Below are positions 1 to 10,353 of a stretch of DNA of 64,000 bases, piece by piece. Position 1 is the first letter of the stretch; the number at the start of each line of letters is the position of its first letter. The notes under the pieces were generated by a model, which saw nothing but the letters and a program-made list of their open reading frames with translations, did no database searches and had not been told where the DNA came from. Source of the stretch: Adiantum capillus-veneris (taxonomy: Eukaryota; Streptophyta; Polypodiopsida; Polypodiales; Pteridaceae); contig CM043953.1 of NCBI GenBank assembly GCA_014529385.2, positions 115,356,049-115,420,048 on the forward strand, given 5' to 3'. The position numbers and the translations under genes are program-made.

Positions 1-111
1 GCCATATATTTCTTTGCTTTTAGACGTTTCACTATTTGGAGGGTCCACTCCAAGAGAGGTGGGGGTAGAGGGCTGTACCCACACATTATGGTTATTGGCT
101 TTCATGACACC

Positions 112-113
112 AC

Positions 114-189
<76 letters not shown>
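112..189. repeat. (CT)n microsatellite
   Basis: Nearly pure CT dinucleotides with one TT interruption. Shorter CT tracts recur near 255-285 and 357-380. The region 1-420 has no supported gene; the apparent small ORF over it is only Ser-Leu repeats encoded by the microsatellite. Confidence 0.95.
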
Positions 190-191
<2 letters not shown>

Positions 192-1284
192 GGTTGTGAT
201 GCTACTGTGCACCTTCTATGCTCCATAGCCAGCGATTGTGGCATCTGCTCTCTCGTTATCTCTCTTTTTCTCTCTCTCTCTCTCCACCAGTAAGATGAGC
301 CCTAGTTTTGCAAAGCATCAATGGATAAGATAATCGAATTGACCAGGCGGTGCATCTCTTTCTCTCTCTCACTCACTCTCTGCACCAGAAAGATGCACAT
401 GAAACTCTGGTTTTAATTGATGTTTATTGATCACTGCTGCATGCATGCATGTGTGTGTGTGTGTGTGTGTGTCTTGCTCCTTGCCAATGGACAATACTAC
501 AAGGGTTTACCGCTTGGGTGACCCACTGCCACTCTCTTTCGACGAGCTGGATGAGGAGGGACCGCGCATGGATGAACAGATACAAAACAATCCCATTGTC
601 AGTTCCATTGAGACATGTGTCACTAATCAAGTTTTTCTTCGTGATTATTCGGCTGCAAAGAAACACGAACAGAGAAGGAAAGAACAACATCCTTCTTTTT
701 CACTAGGATTACCAAAAGCGAGGTCAAGGAAGAACATTTGTGCAGCGGTGGCACGATGTTGGCGCAAGAAAACACTTGGGCTGTCAAGGAATGAGCAAAA
801 GGAAATATTTCAGCAACTATTGGATCACCAGACATTTTCCGAGCTGCAAAAATCAAATTTCGACAATGTCGAAGACACCGTTCTATCGAGTGTGCGCAAC
901 ACTTTGGCTCAAATTAAGGTCCCGCACTCATCAAGTGAGCTTTTTGTTAAGAAAACCTCTCTGACGATGATCTTGAACAATAGTACAGTTGTAGCCTTAG
1001 TAAACCAATCTAAAATTGCTAGTGTCCTGGGTGTCCATCTAAGGAATATAGCTGCTGCAACTTCAAGGCTGGAGAATAAAGATGAGGATGAAGTGTTGCC
1101 ATTGAGTGCTTGTGAGAGACAATTTCCACAAGGAACCATTATCACTAATGAAATAAGAGATTTGGTGTATGCCTTTTGGACATCAGAAACCAGAGTTGCA
1201 CCTAACAAGAAGGACATATGTAAGAAGAGAATTGGAAGGAAAAGTGTTGTCAAACATCCTGTGCATCTACTTGATGACTCTCAG

Positions 1285-2339
1285 GTACCAACAAATCTTA
1301 GCAATTGTAATTTATTTGGTGATTCTTAAGGCTGATTTGGTCTTGTGTTGTAGTACCAAAGTCTTTGTCCAGTACCAAAACTATTCCCTGTATAGTACTA
1401 AACCATTCTTGTTTATCACCAAAGCATTTTCAAAGTTTCCATATGGGTACTCTTCTGCAAACAATTCTAAAATGAGTCAAAAGCACCAAAATTTGATGTA
1501 AACAGTACCAGACATAGTACTATAGAACCCAAATTGGTTGTAAGCAGTACCAGAAATTGTACTATCTAACAATATTTGGTATTGTTTACATCCAGTTTTT
1601 GTTCTACATTACTAGAATTGGTACTGTTTACATCCAATTTTCGTTCTACAATACTATCTTTGGTACTTTTTACATTCAATTTTGGTTTTCTATAGTACAA
1701 TTTCTAGTACTTTTTACATCCAATTTTGGTTCTACAGTACAATCTTTGGTAGTGTGTACATCCAATTTTCGTACATTACTATCTTTGGTACTGTTTACAA
1801 CCAATTTTTGTTCTACAGTACAATCTTTGGTAGTGTGTACATCCAATTTTGGTACATTACTATCTTTGGTACTATTTACAACCAATTTTGGTTCTACAAT
1901 ACAATCTTCGGTAGTGTGTACATCCAAATTTGGTACATTACTATCTTTGGTACTGTTTACAACCAAATACATGTTTTTCAGTACAATCTTTGGTAGTGTG
2001 TACATCCAATTTTGGTACATTACTATCTTTGGTACTATTGTTCAACCAATTTTGGTTCTATAGTACTATCTTTGGTATTGTTTACAACCTATTTTAGTAC
2101 TACAGTACAAGCTTTGGTAGTGTGTACATCCAATTGTGGTACATTACTATCTTTGGTAATGTTTAAAACCAATTTTGGTTCTATAGTACTATCTTTGGTA
2201 TTGCTTACATCCAATTTTGGTTCTACAATACATATTTTGGTACTGTATACAGCCAATTTTGGTACTGTTGCACATTAGTGGCATTTTACCATTTTCATGA
2301 AGTTGGAATTTTCTAACTCTTATTGTATTGGTTCCACAG
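1285..2339 (+). other. Intron of the DDE-like gene
   Basis: The donor is CAG|GTACCA and the acceptor TTCCACAG|GTAGAG. A plausible branch site TTCTAAC lies near 2311, followed by a T-rich tract. Splicing here joins ..LLDDSQ to VELYQRF.. in phase 0 and keeps the conserved block continuous. The intron body is almost entirely minisatellite. Confidence 0.75.
1340..2275 (+). repeat. TTTGGTAC minisatellite inside the intron
   Basis: Imperfect tandem units of roughly 30-60 bp alternate blocks such as CTTTGGTACTGTTTACA and CCAATTTTGGTTCTACAGTAC. The core word TTTGGTAC, or TTTGGTAG, recurs more than fifteen times. The unit encodes repetitive open frames on both strands, which I treat as artefacts of a period divisible by three. 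The same word in reverse complement (GTACCAAA) makes up the arrays at 4.8-9.5 kb. Confidence 0.85.
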
Positions 2340-4319
2340 GTAGAGCTATACCAAAGATTCAAGAGGACTCATCCTTCAGTGCTTGCGTCTCTTAGATGCT
2401 TTGAGGCATTAAAGCCGTACTTTGTTCGGAAGTTGAAAGAGCGGTATACCTGTTGCTGTGTATCCCATGTGCAGATACTTTATTTCAAAGAGGATTTTAA
2501 TCAGATGCGGAAAAACAAGTTTGGGCATCATGGGAAAGGTCACCTTTGCACTTGCTCCGTGTGTTGTAGAAGTGATGCTATAGGAGAGTGTTTTGCAAAC
2601 CAAGTAATATGTCAGCACATCATTAGTATGTGGGAATCCATCATGTGCCCAAAGCCAAGAGATAGTGAATACCATGCCAAGAAATGCTTGATGGGGGACT
2701 GCTCCCAATGTGGTGTACGGAAGTTGACATTTTGTCCCGATGAGATAGCAAAGGATAGCAGGGAGGTGTCTGTGAAGGTCTTCATGGATGTTGGAACAGG
2801 ACAACTTGATGCAGGTGGGAGTGAGAAGAAGAGAAAGGACTTGATTGTGCGACAGATGAAAAGTGCTACTTTTCTTAGCCTGTTTTCAGCCCACCTCAGA
2901 GGCTTCATCAAGCACAACTTTGTCTTTCGTTGGCAAGCTGAACAATTCAAGGATTGTTTGCTCAAGTTTCCTAGCAATGTTGTTGTATCAGTTATTGACT
3001 TTGCAGAGAATTATTCTTTTGAAATTCAGAATGAGATTTAGTCAATGCATTGGTGGTCTACCCAAGTCACAATACTTGTGCACATCACTTATGTAAGAAA
3101 TGTAGTAGGTGGTGTTCAAAAGACGTTGCACTTTTACATATCCGATGACAAGCAACATGATACATTGTTTGTAGAACATTGTCTCTTGCTTCATGACAGG
3201 TGACTGAAACAGCAAGGACATTGTTTGCAGCACCATTGGGTGTGGTCAGATGGTGCGGCTTCACAATTCAAAGCATGTAGACCTTACTATTTTGTGGCCA
3301 GATACTATCAGATGACAGGCTTGCGCATGATGCATAACTTCTCAGCATCTGGGCATGGAAAAGGAGAGCACGATGGGGCAGGGGCAGTCATCAAGAGAAC
3401 CTTGACACATGAGGAATTGAAACTAGATGGTTGGCCTATGAAGTTTACGGTTGATGTGGTGAACTTTTTGAACGCAACATTTCAGCCAAGAGATCAGTCC
3501 CACATGTGTACTACATAGAGAGTCTTTTGGCTTATTGGCATGGATGATGTGCAGCACGATGTCCAATGGGACTGTGAGCGCATTGTGGGATCCCGCTCAT
3601 TTCATTGTGCTAATGGGTATTCAAAGGACAAACCGTGTGTTGTGCGCTTTCGAACTCTTTCATGCTTTTGTGATCCATGTATGAGTGGGGTGTGGAGAAG
3701 ATGCAAAAATAGACTACACATAGAAGAATGGAAATATGTTTCCATCAAACCACTATCAGAGTCTGTAAATACAGGAAGGTACAATGAAGAGGATGATGAG
3801 GAAGATGACAGATATTCAGATTTTGTGCCAATGAGCCTAGTTTCTAACCTGCCATTGTATGAAGGAAGCCCTGAAATGTTATGTGAAATGTTGTCCATTG
3901 GGGATAACTTTTCAGTCAAAGTAGCCGACACTAAAGAGGACTTCTACCTTATCAAATGCACAAAGGAGTTGTACCAAACGGTGAGATCACAAAAGGATAT
4001 GTGGCATAACAAGATTGTTAGAGGCGGGAAGGTTGTTGAAGGTTTCTACTATGGCCAAGTCGAAGGAAAAGTGGATATATATAGCTTACTGGATCAGACA
4101 ACTGTAGTCATGATCTACTCACATCTTGTAAGGGCCATACGTTTCCCGATGGAGCCTATTGTTCGAGTCCCTAATCAGTTCAAGTTATCTGCTGAAGTAT
4201 ATGAGAACATATACAATAGCATGCCATATGATGATGATAGGGATGATGGTGTCTCCATGATACTTGAAGTTACACAATGCCAAAACCCCTAAGTAATCAA
4301 GTCCAGGCTTTTCCTCTCG

Positions 4320-4750
4320 ATCAAAATATATCTTTTTGTCCTCATGGTTTACTGTTGTTCTTTCTATCCTTCACTTCCTCTGTTCAGTACTTGAGATTAA
4401 CGTAAAATAACTGCCTAGGTATGGCTTTTTGTCCTCATGGTGTACTGTTGTTCTTTCTATCCTTCACCTCCTCTGTTCAGTACTTGAGATTGATGTAAAA
4501 TAACTGCCTGGATATATCTTTTTGTTTTGATGGTTTACTGTTGTCCTTTCTATCCTTCACTTTCTCTGTTCAGTACTTACATCTTGTTGTCCTCATGGTT
4601 TACTGTTGTTCTTTCTATCCTTCAATTCCTCTGTTCAGTACTTACTTGAGATTATATCTTGTTGTCCTCATGGTTTACTGTTGTTCTTTCTATCCTTCAC
4701 TTCCTCTGTTCAGTACTTGAGATTGATGTAAAATAAATACCTGGATATGC
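4320..4750. repeat. Five tandem copies of a 65-95-bp unit
   Basis: Units share TCATGGTTTACTGTTG, CTTTCTATCCTTCAC and CTCTGTTCAGTACTT. They start near 4332, 4426, 4517, 4583 and 4659. Two inner copies are shortened. The array begins about 30 bp after the stop codon of the DDE-like gene, so it probably covers its 3' UTR. No gene is seen within it. Confidence 0.85.
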
Positions 4751-5665
4751 ACCAACTTGACCCTAACCGGTATCAAAATAATACTAACCCAACGTCCTAA
4801 CCAATACCAAAATGATGCCAGAAAGTACCAAACTTTGGAACTGTAGCCAACTTTCCATAATCACAAGACTATGGATCCAAGCTGCAACCCTAGGCTACAA
4901 AAATACAAGTATGCACAGCAGGGTCTTCAATTACTGATTGTCTCTTAAGACTTGCCCCTAACGAGAACTAAAATAAAACTAACCAGTACCAAAAGGGTGC
5001 TAACCAGTACCAAAAGAATGACAAGAAGTACCAAAATTTAACACTTTAGCCAACTTTGCATAATCACAAGACCATGGATCCAAGTTGTAACCCTAGGCTA
5101 CCAAATACTAAAATGTATGAGAGAGAAAATGATATACACCTTGGCATACAATGTTGGTACTACAAACTACCAAATTGGGTACTCTAGACTACCAAACTGG
5201 CTACTGTAACACAATCTTAACAGTACCAATAACAGAGACCAAACAGAAAACTTGGTACTTTGTAAGTACCAAATTGTAAGTACTAAAAGTTGGTATTGTG
5301 AGTACCAGTACCAAAGCAGGTATTGTGTAACACCCAGATACACAATATTGGTACTTACTGATACCATTGTATTAACACCAATTTCAGGGATCTTAAAAAA
5401 TTTTCTTTTAAGACTAACAACACCAAAAAAAAGACAGTACAATTCAAGTACCAAACAAACAATTTGGTACTTTGGAAGTATCAAAGGTTGGTATTGTGAG
5501 TACCAAAGTAGGTACTGTGTAACACCCAGACACACAGTACTAGTACTCACTGTTACCATTGTATTAACACCAATGTCAGGGATCTTCAAAAAGATGCTTT
5601 TAGACTAGAAACTACTAGACAACACCAAAAAAAAGACAATTTAGTTCAAGCTCCAAGACGGTGTA
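4751..5665. repeat. GTACCAAA-rich DNA with a 210-bp tandem duplication
   Basis: GTACCAAA and variants are scattered from 4751. Between about 5250 and 5665 a unit of about 210 bp is present twice. Both copies contain GTGTAACACCCAGA and CCATTGTATTAACACC and end in a run like ACACCAAAAAAAAGACA. Open frames here on both strands follow the repeat and are not called genes. Confidence 0.75.
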
Positions 5666-5790
5666 CAAAAATAGTGGGTTTCCATTGTATATGTGCATGA
5701 CACGATACAAATTTTGTTTAAGTACCGAAATTCAGGAATCTCTATTACATTTTTATGTGACATGATACACAAGTCACCAAGTACAACACT

Positions 5791-6290
5791 TTAGGAATCT
5801 CCTAGTTCAGGGGGATATAATCTGTAAAAGTACCCCTCCATCTGTATGAAGTACTCAACAATGTATGCAGAGACATCATCTTGTGTGTCAAAAATTGGGT
5901 TTTTGTGAGTGTATGTTGTTGGGTACCGATCGTGTATCCATCCTTGCAACCAGGGCAAAATACGGTCCAGCAGGTAAAAAGGGTAATCTTTTTCAACCAC
6001 CAAAGGTTTATATGATCTAATGGCAAGACAATTCTCATAGTCGTTTTTCAACGACTTGTATCTGCAGTCATCCACCAGTATTGTGTTGCTAGCATCCTAA
6101 TGGGGGTGCCTTGCCCACATTGTCCATAGGTTCTTCAGAAAAACAGGCTTGTTGGCCACATGGTCGGGCACGTGCCGCACCTCCGCCATAGTTTGCCGCT
6201 AGGTCTCACAGTCTTCTTGTGATAGTATACCTACCATGCCATAAGGGCGGTTAGAAGTCTGAGTAGCTTAACATCTAAAGGACTCAAGGC
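5791..6290 (-). pseudogene. FCP1/NIF-like HAD phosphatase fragment
   Basis: Read on the minus strand, one frame contains GILSQEDC, then KPVFLKNLWTMWAR, then NTILVDDCRYKSLKND, then an acidic tail ending at 5791. This order (Cys/Gln patch, KPL.K.L..W, hydrophobic-DD-x3-K) matches the C-terminal half of FCP1-homology HAD phosphatases, in which the DD pair and Lys belong to the active site. Two in-frame stops (TAG near 6196-6198 and near 6097-6099) break it. The N-terminal DLDxT motif is absent from the window sequence I could read, so this is a fragment, or a gene whose upstream exons are lost. Similarity is by motif only. Confidence 0.45.
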
Positions 6291-6640
6291 ATTGTTACCT
6301 GCAAAATACTTCTACCTGACATGGTGGGGGAAGCAAGTGTTCAACATATCTATCAATTTCTACCTTCTACAGCAGTACCACAAAATTATCTTGGCTTTCT
6401 TCTTAAGAGTTCGCATGAACTCTCCAGCATCTGGCCTTACACAACAAACCAGCGAGCTATTGACATGGACAATCCGTGGTTGGAGCTCATCCGCCAAAAC
6501 CCAAAGGCCTTATGGCAGCTCTATGTAGCTTGTCAATAAGACCCCATTAAGGTCAAGCACAATCAGCCAGCCAGGTTTAGCAGCCAGATCATCCGCGCAA
6601 GTCTTGTGTTTGGTTTTGTCTCATCTTGCCACCAAGATCT
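6291..6640. other. No recognised gene; one unexplained open frame
   Basis: A plus-strand frame at about 6321-6539 encodes roughly 70 residues including AIDMDNPWLELIRQNPKALW. Its composition looks like real protein rather than repeat, but it has no recognised motif. It could be a relic exon of the decayed genes around it. Confidence 0.3.
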
Positions 6641-7110
6641 TACTACAATACCAAAAATCCAAATGAGTGGTGGAAAATATACAATGCAAACATTATATAA
6701 AAAACAGAGTACCATTATGACACAAGAAGTACAAAATTTGATACTGTACTGTACAAAATTTGTGATACTATACAATACCAAATTTGGTAGTATATAGTAC
6801 CAAATTGGGAAGTATACAGTACCAAATTGGGTGCTATACAGTATCATATTCTGGTACAATATTGCACAGTAGAAGTGTAACATTGGAAAATTGCATTGTA
6901 CTATACATTATCATATTGTGGTACAATATTGCAGAGTAGAAGTGTAACATTGGAAAACTGCATTGTACTATATAGTACCAAATTTAGTACTATACAGTAC
7001 AAATTCGGTACTATACAGTACCAAATTGGGTACTGTATTTCACTGTAGAAGTGTAACAGAAAGAGAACTCCATTGTACCATAGTGAGTGGTAACATTGGA
7101 AAACTGTATT
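6640..7110. repeat. Second GTACCAAA/ATACAGTACC array
   Basis: Short units with ACTATACAGTACCAAATT alternate with a 65-bp unit containing GCAGAGTAGAAGTGTAACATTGGAAAA, seen twice near 6866-6960 and partly again later. The word composition is shared with the arrays at 4.8-5.7 and 8.4-9.5 kb. No gene is supported. Confidence 0.75.
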
Positions 7111-7280
7111 GTAACATAGTGAAAAGTTACATTGGAACACAATTGATGAAATACAAAGGCCAAAAGTTGATTGTATTGATAGAATGAAAAGCACATTGTG
7201 CAAAATACATAAGCATATGAGAAGGGCTACAACTTGCATGCACAAGAAAACTGGTCACGGGCGCGGTTGCGCTTCTTTCT

Positions 7281-8440
7281 TTACTGACTAGAAAGCTCCG
7301 ACAGTGTCACCGAATTAGTGGATTCACATGACATCTTTTGCACAGCATCTTCAGCTTCAGGATCCGCACTCCCGTCAATACTGTCCACTTTTGCATCCTC
7401 CACTGCCACTTCCTTCTTGGCATCCTCAGGCCCGTCCCCCTTCATTGCATTGCCCGCCTTTTCCTTTTCTGCCTCTTCCCCCTTCCTGGCCTCCCCCGTC
7501 ATCCCCTTTCTTTGCATCCTCTGCACATTTTTCATCCCTGGCTTCCACCCCCCTCTTGGCCTCCCCCTCAACCCCCTTCTTGTCCTCCTCTCCCATAGTG
7601 GCCTCTTCCCCTGCACCTTGCATTTGCCTGTTCTCGTCCTCCCTAGTGACTCAATCCTCAAGCCCCTTGGCAGCAGCATCTGATCCATCCATCTCCACTA
7701 TGTGAGACACTTTTACCTCCAACATTGTCTTTATTTCTTTTAGCATCTTTGTCCTCACAATCTTGACTATTTTCTTCGTTGTCCCGCATGGTATCACAAT
7801 GCTATCCCTTCTTAGTCCCTTTCCCTTCCACACCACCATGATTTAAATCCTGGAGAACATCCCTTATCTGTGCAGTATCCTCATCTTCCTCCCATGCATG
7901 ACTTGCAGCAGATTTTGTGGCATATGGTCCATCCTTGACTGCCTGTCCATTTTTCCCACCGGGCCCAGCCGCTACAGCATCCTCTTTCTCTGCAAAAAGA
8001 GAGAAAGACAGCACATACTTACAAACAACCTCACATTCAATGCAGGTAAGCATATGATTTGCAAAACACACACATACTTACTTTTCACACCACGATGCCC
8101 ACCGACCCAAGACTTTGCCACCTCGAGGATCACCATGTTACAACCAGGTTTGGCACAATGATCCCTGCTTAGTAGCAAAGCACTAAAGCAAAGGGGGTGA
8201 CTGATGTCGGCACTCAAGCATAATGTTCCTACAACTCCTGGTGACTCCAAGAGCTCACCACATGCAACACACATTCCAAACACATGGATCATCTCCCCCG
8301 AATAAACAACCTAGGGCCTAGGATATAACATAAATTTCTTCCCGCGCTGAACATCAGCAATCATCTGCTTCACAAATAGGACATGGCATTGTGCTTCTTT
8401 CCATGTTGCCTCCAGCACATCATACTCAACCTGTTGTCAA
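7281..8440 (-). pseudogene. Decayed, spliced Cys/His-rich gene of unknown function
   Basis: The minus strand from about 8430 reads VEYDVLEATWKEAQ, then VKQMIADVQRGKKFMLYPRP, then a stop, then a Cys/His-rich stretch (CVACGELL, TLCL, HPLC, DHCAKPGC) that could bind zinc. A strong donor (AAAA|GTAAGTATG, intron from 8081) and an acceptor after CTCTTTTTGCAG (ending 7990) join in frame to KKEDAVAAGPGGKNG. That frame stops at 7802. Low-complexity Lys/Glu/Ala-rich frames continue to 7281 in two other phases, which suggests frameshifts. At least one stop (within 8281-8330) and the phase breaks argue for a pseudogene. The zinc-binding idea is inference from Cys/His spacing. Confidence 0.45.
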
Positions 8441-8449
8441 CCAGCAGCA

Positions 8450-8815
8450 ATACAAACAGTCCCAAATTAGAACCCAAAAGCTAGCTGACAGTACCAAAGG
8501 CATCATGCTACCAATTAGTACCAAAACGTAGCAGGCAATACCAAGGCCATCATACTACCAATTAGTACCAAACAATAACAGACAGTACCAAGGCCATTAT
8601 ACTACCAGTTACTACCAAAAACTAGCAGACAGTACCAAGGCCATCACCAATTAGTACCAAAAACTTTTAGACAATACCAAAGCCATCATACTACCAATTA
8701 GTACCAAGAACTAGCACACAGTACCAAAGCCACCATACTACTAATCAGTACCAGAACCTAGCAGATAGTACCAAAGCCATCATTCTACCAATTAGTACCA
8801 AAAGCTAGCAGGTCA
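8450..8815. repeat. Tandem array, units of about 55 bp
   Basis: About seven units contain CAGTACCAAAGCCATCATAC and CTACCAATTAGTACCAAAA. They drift in length but keep their order. The array lies immediately upstream (minus-strand sense) of the decayed Cys/His-rich gene. Confidence 0.85.
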
Positions 8816-8869
8816 TCAATGCAAGAAGACAACCTCAAACTACCAAAATTAGTACAAAATCATAACCAG

Positions 8870-9075
8870 AAGCTACCAATTAGTACCAAATCATAAGCAT
8901 GAGCTACCAATTAGTACCAAATCATAACCATGAGCTACCAATTAGTACCAAATCATAACCATGAGCTACCAATTAGTTTCAAAAATCATAATCAGAAGCT
9001 ACCAATTAGTACCAAATCATAACCATGAGCTACCAATTAGTACCAGATCATAACCATGAGCTACCAATTAGTACC
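8870..9075. repeat. 31-bp tandem satellite
   Basis: About seven near-identical 31-bp units contain AGCTACCAATTAGTACCAAA followed by TCATAACCATG. One unit is altered (GTTTCAAAAATC). The array grows out of the 55-bp array to its left, sharing CTACCAATTAGTACCAAA, so the two probably derive from one ancestor. From 9076 to 9560 the word TACCAA continues without regular periodicity. Confidence 0.9.
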
Positions 9076-9903
9076 AAAAATCCTAACAACCAACAAAAAA
9101 GCATTGTAAGAAGCTACCCTAAAACCCTAAAAGTACGAAAACATTCAAATTAGTGTCGTTACAAAAGAACCATAAACTACCAAAGGGAGTGTCAAATAGT
9201 ATCAAATGCTACCAGTTAGTACTGAAAGCATTACGAATACACCCAAGTCCACCAATATACTACCCAAAAGCAACCAAAACTACCAAAAGAACATTGTTAG
9301 TTCCACTCCAGAACCTACCAAAGCATTACCAAGAACTACCAAAGCTACCTGTAAGGGTTTATTGGTACTAGCAACAACCAGAACTACCAAAACCACCAAA
9401 ACAGTAGATTTATCAGACTACCAAACTACTAAAAACAACATGATAAAAGATACCAATACAAGAAAGTATATCCAAAAAAACCCAAAAGATACCAGTATGG
9501 ACAAAAAATACCAAAATAACATAGAGAAAATTCACCTGGACCTAGAAATCTACCTAGAATATGGCCATACAGAAATTTGATGATGCCCAGGAGTGGATAA
9601 ACAGAGTTAGGACTGATCTAAAAGATAAAGATGAAACATTTACCCAGGCACTGGTGAACGAAGCACTTGTTTCTCACTTGGAAGATTTGGAGAATAGAGA
9701 AGATGATGATGAGGAAGAGGAAGATGAAGACAAAGAAGACCCTGCAGGTACATCAGGCCATCAAGGACCTAATGATGATGATGATGATAATGATGATGAT
9801 CAAGGTTTGCCTGGCATTAGCCCTTCATCAAGAGGAGCTCCTAATGAACCACCTCCTGTTTCTCAGCCAGAACCCCCTGTGTCCAAAGGTACTGAACCAG
9901 AGC

Positions 9904-10353
9904 AGTGTGACATAAAAACGCGTTTCGTAGGTATGAAACCCCGAAATGAACGAAACGTTTTGGCGAAACTCATGAAACGGGAAACTGTCCGGAACACAAA
10001 ACAATCAGTTTTTTGAAAAAAATTAGCAATTTTTTTAAAAATCGCGTAGTTTAAAAGGAATTTTTTGTACTCTCTTTGCATTATCTCCTCTCTAGTCCAT
10101 ATGCACACACACATATCATACATACACACGCGAATCTTTATCAATCTATCCATCCATCGATACATAGATACATAATTACATAGATACATCCATACATGCA
10201 TGCATGCATATGTAAATAAATATATATTTATATATCTTTATTTAAATGTATTTCTACAAAACCTGTTTCATAAATTTTGGGCCCTGAAACGAAACGTTTC
10301 AAAACCTCGAAACCCCGAAATGGCCAAAACCACAAAACGTTTCATGTCACACT
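9904..10353. mobile_element. 450-bp MULE-like MITE with 10-bp TSD
   Basis: The element begins AGTGTGACAT and ends ATGTCACACT, a perfect 10-bp inverted terminus. It is flanked by the direct repeat GAACCAGAGC at 9894-9903 and 10354-10363. A TSD of 9-11 bp is the hallmark of Mutator-like elements. Subterminal DNA at both ends is rich in GAAACG/CGTTTC words. The AT-rich centre contains no transposase, so it is non-autonomous. It sits in the gag-like gene, whose reading frame is restored exactly when element and one TSD are removed. Confidence 0.85.

Larger units (their letters stand above)
487..4292 (+). pseudogene. Two-exon DDE/RNase H-like gene with three in-frame stops
   Basis: Exon 1 (about 487-1284) encodes a charged N-terminal region ending in a block like LVYAFWTSETRVAPNKK. 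Exon 2 starts at 2340, in phase 0 after TTCCACAG. Exon 2 is one continuous frame to 4292 except for TAG at 3039-3041, TGA at 3201-3203 and TAG at 3516-3518. It carries a Cys/His-rich segment and three acidic motifs spaced like a DDE or RNase H fold: VIDFAENYSF (Asp 2997-2999), WSDGAASQFK (3249-3251) and HGKGEHDGAG (3372-3374). A long acidic C-terminal part follows. I recall similar uncharacterised proteins with the SDGA.SQFK and HGKG..DG motifs in plants and animals, so a transposase-derived origin is inferred, not shown. ATG 487 is preferred over ATG 427 because the extra residues are encoded by a TG microsatellite. The protein is probably no longer made full length. Confidence 0.7.

Noticed and set aside
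1557-2278. Open frames on both strands at 1.5-2.3 kb
   Set aside because: They follow the repeat unit of the intron minisatellite, with repeated YIQF/VVCTSNF peptides. No support as genes.
7318-7705. Plus-strand Pro/Ser/Leu-rich frames at 7.3-7.7 kb
   Set aside because: Antisense shadows of the Lys/Glu-rich minus-strand sequence, three frames open at once from biased composition.
8870-9075. CRISPR array (regular 31-bp repeats)
   Set aside because: Units are head-to-tail with no unique spacers, in a plant-like nuclear context.
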